Positions 1-6,503 of a DNA stretch of 8,803 bases are shown here, in pieces (the stretch's first letter is position 1; each line of letters opens with the position of its first letter). The stretch spans positions 1 to 8,803 of the forward strand of contig CANRZQ010000108.1 of assembly GCA_947644475.1 (NCBI GenBank), written 5' to 3'. The stretch is from an uncultured Muribaculaceae bacterium (lineage in GTDB: Bacteria > Bacteroidota > Bacteroidia > Bacteroidales > Muribaculaceae). Made by a program: the position numbers and the translations under genes. The notes beneath the pieces are model-generated. The model was not told the DNA's origin. It did no database searches and saw nothing but the letters and a program-made list of their open reading frames with translations.

Positions 1-1431
1 GGCGGCCTCGGTCACGGCATAGAGATAGTGATTGTTGAGCCACTGGCCGTAGTGGTGCTCGCCACGCGGAATCATATTTCCGACATATCCGCTTTTCACC
101 GAGTTGTAGCCATACTTGTTCATAAGGTTGTATGCTGCCTCCATGTGGCGCTCATAGTTGCGGACAGAGCCTGAAGTCTCGTGGTGCATCATAAGTTTCA
201 CGCCTTTTGAATGGGCATATTCGTTGAGCATGTCGATGTCGAAATCGGGATAAGGAGTCTGGAAATCGAACACATAGTCCTTGGAGTGTCCGAACCAGTC
301 TTCCCAGCCGATGTTCCAGCCCTCTACAAGCACCTGGTCGAAGCCGTGCTCGGCGGCAAAGTCGATATATTTCTTCACATTTTCATTGTTGGCGGCATGC
401 TTGCCGTGGCAGCCGGTCGCGGAATAGTCGTGGCTGTCAATCTTTACAGACGGGGCGTTTGTATAACTCCATTCCTGCGGGCCGGCGATCATTTCCCACC
501 ATACGCCCACATATTTCACGGGTTTGATCCATGAAGTGTCGTCGTAGGCACAAGGGTCGTTGAGGTTAAGGATAAGATTGGAGGCCAGCATGTCGCGGGC
601 ATCGTCGCTCACCATCACAGTGCGCCAAGGCGAATGGCAAGGTGTTTGAAGATGGCCTTTGTTGCCCTGAGCGTCGGGGGTGAGCCAGGATTCGAACACA
701 AGGTTCTTGTCGTCGAGATTGAGGTGCATGCACGAGTAGTCGACCAGGGCGGCCTCGTGGATATTGATGTACAGGCCGTCGTCGGTCTTCATCTGCAAGG
801 AAGTCTGCACGCCTGTGGGAGAGAACTGGGTCTGGGAGGCGTTGCTGCATATGGCATCGGCCATTTTGCCGCGTATTTCAGAGAGGCGGCTTTCGGTGTA
901 GTCGTATTCCTGAGTATCGTAGTCGCCGGCAATCCACCATGCAATATGGTCGCCCGCCATGGCAAACTGCGAGTGCTCGTCCTTGATTATGAAATAGGTG
1001 AGCACGCCGTCCTGAGGAAATTCATATCGGAAGCCAATACCGTCGTCGTATACACGGAAGCGGACATTCATCTTGCGGTAGCAGCGGGGCTGGTCCATCT
1101 TTACAAGCAACTCGTTGTAATTGTTGCGTATGTCCTTGTTTTCACCCCATACAGGCTGCCATGTCTCATCGAAAGACGATGTCTCGACTCCGGTCTGGCA
1201 AAAGCCGTCCATCATGTCGGGGCCGTCGGCCAGTTCAAGACCAAGTTTCGACGGAAGCACTACGGGCTTGCCTTTGTAGGAGACAGAGTAGACAGGAATG
1301 CTGTCGACCACCTCGGCATTCAGGACAACAGTACCCGAGGGTGATGCAATTTGAGCGGCATGAGCGTCGGAAAAGGCGAGGCTCACGCCTGCTATGGCCA
1401 AAGCCATAGCAGACAAAGCGTTATATTTCAT
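1..1431 (-). CDS. GH97 family glycosidase, SusB-like, predicted inverting alpha-glucosidase (3' end cut by window)
   Basis: Seen: reading leftward from ATG at 1431-1429, an open frame of 477 codons runs off the window edge. Residues 1-25 form a cleavable signal peptide ending AHA before A26, with no lipobox, so the enzyme should be periplasmic. The GH97 N-terminal beta-sandwich follows, with TWQPVWGE (90-97) and GDYDTQEYDY (169-178). The catalytic barrel starts near VGVWWEM (308-314) and continues through EGWNIGWEDWFG (370-381), HHETSGSVRNYE (416-427) and KSGYVGNMIPRGEHHYGQW (446-464). Family knowledge: in B. thetaiotaomicron SusB the HHE glutamate is part of the catalytic base machinery and an N-terminal-domain glutamate binds calcium; E418 and probably E175 are the counterparts. 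The remaining base and acid glutamates lie beyond the window. G448 occupies the place of the Asp nucleophile in retaining GH97 alpha-galactosidases, so alpha-glucosidase is the better call. SusB-type enzymes are about 740 residues, so roughly one third is missing. The gene starts 14 bases after the GH27-like gene and is the last one visible. Confidence 0.95.
   Translation of the reverse strand, partial: MKYNALSAMALAIAGVSLAFSDAHAAQIASPSGTVVLNAEVVDSIPVYSVSYKGKPVVLPSKLGLELADGPDMMDGFCQTGVETSSFDETWQPVWGENKDIRNNYNELLVKMDQPRCYRKMNVRFRVYDDGIGFRYEFPQDGVLTYFIIKDEHSQFAMAGDHIAWWIAGDYDTQEYDYTESRLSEIRGKMADAICSNASQTQFSPTGVQTSLQMKTDDGLYINIHEAALVDYSCMHLNLDDKNLVFESWLTPDAQGNKGHLQTPCHSPWRTVMVSDDARDMLASNLILNLNDPCAYDDTSWIKPVKYVGVWWEMIAGPQEWSYTNAPSVKIDSHDYSATGCHGKHAANNENVKKYIDFAAEHGFDQVLVEGWNIGWEDWFGHSKDYVFDFQTPYPDFDIDMLNEYAHSKGVKLMMHHETSGSVRNYERHMEAAYNLMNKYGYNSVKSGYVGNMIPRGEHHYGQWLNNHYLYAVTEAA
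1390..1411 (-). other. Perfect 9-bp inverted repeat with 4-base loop in the GH97 signal-peptide codons
   Basis: The arms tgctatggc (1390-1398) and gccatagca (1403-1411) are exact reverse complements around caaa. In the mRNA the hairpin would occupy nucleotides 21-42 of the GH97 coding sequence, from the last base of codon 7 to the end of codon 14, which includes the internal Met9 codon. It could slow early elongation or shape the mRNA at the GH27-GH97 junction. It may equally be chance, since it is fully explained as coding sequence for a hydrophobic, Ala-rich signal peptide. It is not a terminator: there is no U-tract and it lies inside the gene. Confidence 0.4.
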
Positions 1432-1445
1432 TGATTATCTGTTTA

Positions 1446-2867
1446 TTATTTCGAAAGCCTTACAATTTTACAGCCATGAGCCGCAACTGTGGCAGAGAGA
1501 GAAGATGCCGTGCCTTCATCGGCATGTTTCCACAAATCACGCACTTTGTACTCGCCCGACAGGCCGAGGTCGGCAAAATCTACCGACATGCCTTTGGCGC
1601 TGTCGTCGCGGTTGAAGAATCCGACGATATAGTCGCCGTCGGACATTTGGCCATACCATATCTGGTTGTTGGGATCGTTGAGTTTGTCGCTGAGCGGCTT
1701 GCCCACGAACCGGTCCTTGTTGAGTTCGAGAAGTTCTGTGTTCTGGTAGAACTTTACATTGTCGCCAATAGTGCTGTACTGGTCGGCAACAGTGACGGGG
1801 CCACCGGCCATGAGCTGGAGCGACACCACCGTTTCTTTCTCGGCGTCGGTGCTGAATGTATTGAGGCGGATGAAGTCGCCGTCGAGTATCACATTCTCGC
1901 GTCCGGCGATGTGCGACCAGTAGGTGAAGCCGTCGAACATGTTCATGCAGTTGGGCCAGGTGGTGTATGACTTGCCTTTATCTGCGGCCGAGCAGTGCCA
2001 CCAGCCGCCGCCTGCCGTATCGGCAACGATGCGGACCATGTTGCCGTACATGGCCTCGACCTCGGCATCGTTGTAAAGGTGGGGCATTACAAGCGAGGTG
2101 AAGATGTCGTACTTCTTGGCGGCCTCGGCTATGTAATTGAGGGCGCGCGCATACGACTCGCGGCCGTAGCCGTGTCCTACGACGCCGATATTGCGGTCCT
2201 TGCCGTCCTCGTACCATGAGAGGAAGTCCATGCGGATGTATTCGATGCCAAGTTCCTTGTAGTGTTTAAAGAAACCGTCGATATATTCCTTGCATCCGGG
2301 GTTCTCGGCAACAGCCCAGTTGAACCACATATTGTCGGTAGACGGGTTCATAATAGATGTGGTTCCGTTCCAGTAAAGCCCGCCGAAAGTGAATTCAGTG
2401 CCTTCGATTTTGGTCTCGCGCGGACCATGAAGCCAGAGCGGATTGTCGTACACGCCCACTTTCAGGCCTTTTTCCTTGCATTTGGCCACAAGGTCTTTAA
2501 GCGACATCGAGCCATAGTGGGTCATATATCCGGTGGCGTCGTTGGCAAGCATGGGGATAAAGCCGTCGGTGCACACCATGTCGTAGCCGTAGGGCTTGAG
2601 GTCGGTGGCCACCCAGTCGATTATCTTGTCCCATTCTTCGGCCGAGATATCCATGTCGGCGTTTGCAATACCCTGCTGCTCGCGGGTGTAGCAATATTCA
2701 TACACGCTCCAGTAGAGCGGAGCATTGTATTTGTGGATGCCTGACACTTCGGGGAGGTCGGGAAGTTCGTATTTAGGCGGATAACGCATTTCGTAGTAGT
2801 CGTCGTTGGCACAACCGGCAAGGATTGTGGCTGTAATGGCGGCTGCAAGCATATATTTTTTCTTCAT
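1446..2867 (-). CDS. Clan GH-D (GH27-like) surface lipoprotein glycosidase; possible isomalto-dextranase-type enzyme
   Basis: A 473-residue protein. Residues 1-18 are a lipoprotein signal with lipobox LAGC (C19); the following ANDDYYE is the acidic export signal typical of surface-exposed Bacteroidota lipoproteins. Residues about 48-375 look like a GH27-type barrel: GLKVGVYD (134-141), YIRMDF (210-215) in the place of the family's YxKxD nucleophile motif (candidate nucleophile D214), RIVAD (279-283) in the place of the acid/base motif (candidate D283), and MAGGPVTVADQ (353-363) resembling the family's GGPLIIGxD strand. Residues about 400-473 match the C-terminal beta-sandwich, ending VRDLWKHAD...AAHGCKIVRL. 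The alpha-galactosidase signatures are altered: the Asp-Asp-Cys-Trp site reads CTDGF (99-103) and the early Trp region reads APLYWSVYEYC (49-59). Substrate is therefore uncertain: an alpha-glucan (isomalto-dextranase-like) fits the neighbours best, with alpha-galactosidase or beta-L-arabinopyranosidase as alternatives. The start is set by the signal peptide and the A-rich leader. It lies 16 bases after the SusE/F-like gene. Confidence 0.8.
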   Translation of the reverse strand: MKKKYMLAAAITATILAGCANDDYYEMRYPPKYELPDLPEVSGIHKYNAPLYWSVYEYCYTREQQGIANADMDISAEEWDKIIDWVATDLKPYGYDMVCTDGFIPMLANDATGYMTHYGSMSLKDLVAKCKEKGLKVGVYDNPLWLHGPRETKIEGTEFTFGGLYWNGTTSIMNPSTDNMWFNWAVAENPGCKEYIDGFFKHYKELGIEYIRMDFLSWYEDGKDRNIGVVGHGYGRESYARALNYIAEAAKKYDIFTSLVMPHLYNDAEVEAMYGNMVRIVADTAGGGWWHCSAADKGKSYTTWPNCMNMFDGFTYWSHIAGRENVILDGDFIRLNTFSTDAEKETVVSLQLMAGGPVTVADQYSTIGDNVKFYQNTELLELNKDRFVGKPLSDKLNDPNNQIWYGQMSDGDYIVGFFNRDDSAKGMSVDFADLGLSGEYKVRDLWKHADEGTASSLSATVAAHGCKIVRLSK

Positions 2868-2883
2868 TTTCTTTATAGATTTT
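2868..2883 (-). promoter_or_regulatory. A/T-rich translation leader of the GH27-like gene
   Basis: Between the SusE/F-like stop and the GH27-like ATG the message reads AAAATCTATAAAGAAA, with a single C and a single G. There is no purine-rich Shine-Dalgarno core. A-rich, SD-less leaders are usual in Bacteroidota, and this one supports the chosen start. The other junctions (1432-1445, 4729-4752, 6484-6503) also lack a clear Shine-Dalgarno motif. Nothing here matches a Bacteroides promoter well, so I read it as a leader inside one transcript. Confidence 0.4.
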
Positions 2884-4728
2884 TCAGTCGAGATATTTGG
2901 CCTTGATAGTCATGGCCTTGATATTGAGGGTGAGTTCATATTTGCCTTCTTTCACCACTTTCCATTTGTCGTCGGGGTCGGCGGTATACACCATGTCGGG
3001 GGCTGCCACGCCGGTCTCCGATATTTCAACATCGGCGCTCGACGGACGGTAGAACGGTGCGGAGAAGTCTTTTTTCACGCAGGCCTTCACAGAGCCGAGT
3101 TTGAGATTGCCGGTCCATGTGTACTCGCCTTCGACTCCGTCGACCGGGGAGAGTTCGGTGGCATCGTCGAGGCTCCATCCTCCGGCGGTGGCGTCACCGA
3201 TCATGTAAAGGGGAGCGATTATGACAGCCGCTTCGAGATACTCTGCATTGAAGGTCATGTCGGAGATGTTGAAGGTAAGGCGATATTTGCCTGCTTTCGT
3301 CACTTTCCACTGGTCGTCGGGGTCGGTGGTGAACACCATCGTGTGGTCGGCCACTCCGTTCTCGGATATCTCGCAGTTGGCCGATGCCGGACGATAGAAC
3401 GGCGCGGAGAAATCTTTTGTCACGCAAGCCTTCATCGTGCCTTCTTTAAGGATGCCTTCCCACACATAGAGGTTCTCAGTAGTTGTGGCTATTTCGGTGG
3501 CATTGTCGAGGCTCCATCCGCCGTCGGTAGCCTCGCCGATCATGTAAAGCGAGGGAAGACGCTCGGGTGCGCCGGTAAGGAACTGCGCGTCGAATGTCAT
3601 GTCGGCGGTGTTGAAAGTAAGGCGGTATTTGCCGGCTACTGTCACGAGCCACTGGTCGTCGGGCGATTCGGTGAACACCATATCATGTGAAGCGACACCC
3701 TTGTCGGAGACCTCGCAGTTGGGGGCAGAGGGACGATAGAACGGCGCGCCGAAATCCTTAACCTCGCTTGCCTTGAATGTGCCACGGCCAAGTTCGCCCT
3801 CCCATACGAAAAGGTTGTCGTTGCCTGCGGTGGCCTCAATCACTGTGGCGGCATCCCAGCTCCATCCGCCGTCGGTGGCCTCGCCAATCATGAACAGGCG
3901 GGGGGTGGGCTTGTAATCGCCTATATATTCGGCGGCGATGGTCCAGTTTTCAAGGTCGAAGGTAAGGCGGTAGATACCGGATTCGGCCACTACCCACTTG
4001 TTGTCGGGGCTTACGGAATTTACAAAAGTCTCGCTCTCAACGCCGTTACGGTCAATCTTGCAGCCGTTGGCCTCAGGACGTATGAATGAGGCATCCCAGC
4101 TGCCGGTGGTCATGCAGGCCTTAATCTCGCCTTCGGTAAGCGGGCCTTCGTATACGAAGATATATTCTGATTTCTTTTCAAGTTGGGTGGGCGCGTCAAT
4201 ATTCCAGTCGTTGAAATTGCCGACAAGATAGAGCGCGTCGGTTTTTATCGGTTCGATTACGGGAGCATCCTGCTCGCGGACAAAGGCAGTGCTCATCGTC
4301 CAGTTGCGAAGGTCGAAACGAAGGTTGTAGATACCGGCCTCCGACACCTTCCATTTGTCGTCGGGGTCGCCGGCGTGCATCTTGAAAGCCTCGTCGGTCA
4401 AGCCCGATTTGTTAATCAGCTGTCCGGCATTGATTGGACGGATGAAAGGATTGTCCCAGCTGCCTGTGGCAAGGCAGAATTTTATCTCGCCCACATTGAG
4501 CGGACCTTCCCAGGTGAACACCAGCGGGTCTTCTTCGGTAGGATTAAGCGGAGTCGGGGCATCGATACTCCATCCGTTGGGCGTTGCATCGCCCACCATA
4601 TAGAGGGTGGAGGTCTTGATGGGCAGATTTCCGTCGATTATAATCAGTTCTTTCTCCCCGTCGCATCCCGCAAGGACGGCAAGCATGATAAATGCCGACA
4701 GGATTGAGATTATATTTTTAAAATTCAT
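2884..4728 (-). CDS. SusE/SusF-like outer-membrane glycan-binding lipoprotein with five tandem binding domains
   Basis: A 614-residue lipoprotein with lipobox LAGC (19-22) followed by DGEKE, an acidic surface-export signal. After a linker of about 18 residues the whole protein is five tandem SusF/SusE-type starch-binding-like beta-sandwich domains, at about residues 41-150, 166-269, 278-384, 393-498 and 506-613. Each has the same order of motifs: LYMVG or similar, a W-(S/N)-x-D segment, a W/Y-x-G-x-L strand, a Lys strand, a PF(I/Y)RP-type motif (SFIRP in domain 2), then PD(D/N)(K/Q)W and a closing Y-x-L-x-(F/L) strand. Family knowledge: SusE and SusF hold malto-oligosaccharides at the cell surface with aromatic and basic residues, usually with two and three such domains after an N-terminal Ig-like domain. 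That Ig-like spacer is absent here and the array is longer. It has no catalytic role. It follows the SusD gene by 24 bases, the usual place. The ligand cannot be read directly; alpha-glucan is inferred from the family and neighbours. Confidence 0.92.
   Translation of the reverse strand: MNFKNIISILSAFIMLAVLAGCDGEKELIIIDGNLPIKTSTLYMVGDATPNGWSIDAPTPLNPTEEDPLVFTWEGPLNVGEIKFCLATGSWDNPFIRPINAGQLINKSGLTDEAFKMHAGDPDDKWKVSEAGIYNLRFDLRNWTMSTAFVREQDAPVIEPIKTDALYLVGNFNDWNIDAPTQLEKKSEYIFVYEGPLTEGEIKACMTTGSWDASFIRPEANGCKIDRNGVESETFVNSVSPDNKWVVAESGIYRLTFDLENWTIAAEYIGDYKPTPRLFMIGEATDGGWSWDAATVIEATAGNDNLFVWEGELGRGTFKASEVKDFGAPFYRPSAPNCEVSDKGVASHDMVFTESPDDQWLVTVAGKYRLTFNTADMTFDAQFLTGAPERLPSLYMIGEATDGGWSLDNATEIATTTENLYVWEGILKEGTMKACVTKDFSAPFYRPASANCEISENGVADHTMVFTTDPDDQWKVTKAGKYRLTFNISDMTFNAEYLEAAVIIAPLYMIGDATAGGWSLDDATELSPVDGVEGEYTWTGNLKLGSVKACVKKDFSAPFYRPSSADVEISETGVAAPDMVYTADPDDKWKVVKEGKYELTLNIKAMTIKAKYLD
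2890..4608 (-). repeat. Five tandem coding repeats (about 310-350 bases each) within the SusE/F-like gene
   Basis: Repeat units in coding order are about 4608-4279, 4233-3922, 3897-3577, 3552-3235 and 3213-2890. Units 3, 4 and 5 are the most alike and share KDF(G/S)APFYRP. Units 1 and 2 share GSWD plus FIRP instead. DNA-level identity survives between units 3 and 4: gctccatccgccgtcggt occurs at 3511-3528 and 3859-3876, and ggacgatagaacggcgcg at 3389-3406 and 3731-3748. This points to stepwise internal duplication, the distal units being the youngest, and makes the gene a candidate for copy-number change by recombination. Confidence 0.85.
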
Positions 4729-4752
4729 GGTTGTGGATTTTTTGAGTTACTA

Positions 4753-6483
4753 TTATCTGCCGTAGCCCGGGTTCTGCACAAGCACGGAATTGGAGTTGAG
4801 GATTGTGCGTGTGATGGGGAATATCGCGGTGTGATTGTCGGCATCGGGGGTCTTGTCCCACCAGCGTCCGGAGTTGAACTTGCCAAAGCGGACAAGGTCG
4901 ATGCGGCGGCGGCTTTCAGCGAAGAATTCGCGGCCCCACTCGGCAAGCATTTCGTTTTCATCAAAGCGTACCTTGCCTTCGGGCGAATAAAGCACGTCGT
5001 CGTGGGCGTCGGCAGGATAGTTGCGCTTGCGCACGGAGTTGAGCAACTTAGCGGCTCCGTTGCGGTCGCCGGCACGCATTTTGCATTCCGCCAGCGAGTA
5101 GATTACTTCCGGAAGACGGATTTCGGTGTAGTCGCTTTCGAGCTGATTGGCGTCGTTGTCGTCATAGAAAGGATATTTCACGAAGTGCCATCCTGAGTTA
5201 TGGTCGCCGTTCATAAGTTTGCTTTCTTTATCGGAAGGCCACTTGTCGGGGGCGATAGCCTGGAATTTGCCCACGGCGTCGCGGATATACAGGTCGTAGG
5301 GCTGCTCGGGAGCACGAAGACGCTTTGTGGCGCCTGTCTCTTTATCCTTGTATTCAAGGTAGCCGAAGAGGAACATGCCTTCGCGGCGGCTTTGGCCAAG
5401 GTTGGTGTAGAGTTTCATGCGTTCGTCGCCGGGATACTTGCGGAAATTCTGCACGGGCATGCCGAGTTCGTAGTCGTAAAGATTGCCGTTGAGGTCGTAA
5501 CTGGGCGAGGCGGCATATTTTGTATTGTGGCCCACGCCGGATTTTGTGTCGTTGAAGAAATCGGCGGCCTTGGCGGGAACAGTCCAGCCGTAGGTGTCGC
5601 CGTCGTACTGCCAGTGGGTATATCCCTTCGAGGCGGGGAAACCGAAAATCACCTCGTCGCATTTGTCATTGTCCCAGTCGAAGGCAGCGTCCCATCGGTC
5701 GGCAACGGCATAGTCGCCATACACTCCGTCGATAATATCCTCAGCCACAGCGGCACAGTCGGCATAGTGGTCCTCGCCGATATATACCTCTGCATTGAGA
5801 TACAGGCGCACAAGAAGGGCGGCGGCGGCAGCCTGGGTCCACTGCCCCTGGATAGATGCGTTGGTGCCGAGTCCGGTTTTCTTGATAAGCAGGCCGGTGC
5901 ATTCTTTGAGTTCTGTCTCGATGAACTTGAACACCTCGGCGGGGGCAGCCTGCGGATTGTTGGGCATGTCGCTGTAAGTGGTCACCAGAGGCACATTGCG
6001 GAAAGCGTCGAGCAGGCGGATGTAGAACCATGCGCGGAGAGCGCGGCACTGTGCTTTAAGGTTGTCAAATTCAAGTTGGGTGAAGCCGAAGCGCTCGGGA
6101 GTGAATTTGTTGAGGTCCTCGATTACGAGGTTGCACTGCATGATTCCCTGGAAGCAGCCGTTCCATTCGGTCTGCGCCTCGCCGAGGTCGTCGACGGTCC
6201 AGGTATGATAGTGGAGGCGTTCCCACTTTCCGCCGTCGTACCACCATCCGTCGCGTGTGGGCGTGATGAGCTGGTCGGCAGTAAGTTCGTTGAGGACGTG
6301 GCGGCTGCCGATGCTCCAGAAAGCGTGCTCAAAGGGGCGGAATGTGGCGCGGATAACGTCCATCTTGGTATTGTAGTAGTTCTCAGATCCGACTTGGTCG
6401 TAAAGAGTCTCGTCGAGATCGGTACAGGCTCCGAGCGAAATTGCCGCAGCGGCTGCAACTGCTATATTTTTAAGAAATGTCAT
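4753..6483 (-). CDS. SusD/RagB-family outer-membrane glycan-binding lipoprotein
   Basis: A 576-residue protein, a normal length for the family. The N-terminus is a lipoprotein signal with lipobox LGAC (17-20) followed by TDLDE, consistent with surface display. The helical, TPR-containing SusD fold is shown by its usual landmarks: the region around AQCRALRAWFYIRLLDAFRN (144-163), EIRLPEVIYSLAECKMRAGD (454-473), EFFAESRRRIDLVRFGKF (519-536), and the C-terminal IFPI...LVQNPGY ending. SusD caps the SusC barrel as a lid and helps capture oligosaccharides before TonB-driven import. An aromatic cluster at DGWWYDGGKW (78-87) and HYHTW (91-95) may contribute to a carbohydrate-stacking surface, but this is inference. 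The start follows the susC stop by 20 bases, leaving the pair tightly coupled. Substrate cannot be assigned from this gene alone. Confidence 0.96.
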   Translation of the reverse strand: MTFLKNIAVAAAAAISLGACTDLDETLYDQVGSENYYNTKMDVIRATFRPFEHAFWSIGSRHVLNELTADQLITPTRDGWWYDGGKWERLHYHTWTVDDLGEAQTEWNGCFQGIMQCNLVIEDLNKFTPERFGFTQLEFDNLKAQCRALRAWFYIRLLDAFRNVPLVTTYSDMPNNPQAAPAEVFKFIETELKECTGLLIKKTGLGTNASIQGQWTQAAAAALLVRLYLNAEVYIGEDHYADCAAVAEDIIDGVYGDYAVADRWDAAFDWDNDKCDEVIFGFPASKGYTHWQYDGDTYGWTVPAKAADFFNDTKSGVGHNTKYAASPSYDLNGNLYDYELGMPVQNFRKYPGDERMKLYTNLGQSRREGMFLFGYLEYKDKETGATKRLRAPEQPYDLYIRDAVGKFQAIAPDKWPSDKESKLMNGDHNSGWHFVKYPFYDDNDANQLESDYTEIRLPEVIYSLAECKMRAGDRNGAAKLLNSVRKRNYPADAHDDVLYSPEGKVRFDENEMLAEWGREFFAESRRRIDLVRFGKFNSGRWWDKTPDADNHTAIFPITRTILNSNSVLVQNPGYGR

Positions 6484-6503
6484 TTCTGATGTTTTTGATG
6501 TTA

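Noticed and set aside
1390..1411. Inverted repeat as an intrinsic terminator between the GH27-like and GH97 genes
   Set aside because: It lies inside the GH97 coding sequence and has no following U-tract.
1446..2867. Calling the GH27-like protein a standard alpha-galactosidase
   Set aside because: The galactose-binding Asp-Asp-Cys-Trp signature and the early Trp region are replaced, and the adjacent GH97 is of the predicted glucosidase subtype, so a firm galactosidase label is not supported.
2868..2883. TATAAAG-like string as an internal promoter
   Set aside because: Bacteroidota promoters have a different -7 element (TAnnTTTG), the gap is only 16 bases, and A/T-rich leaders are the norm for translation starts in this phylum.
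5200..6489. Long plus-strand open frame opposite the susD-like gene (429 codons), with others at 6477-7574, 2806-3690, 2262-2744 and 634-1344
   Set aside because: Each lies antisense to a gene with clear family motifs. GC-leaning third codon positions suppress stops on the opposite strand. The translations are repetitive in Val, Ala, Gly and His and show no recognisable domain or plausible signal.
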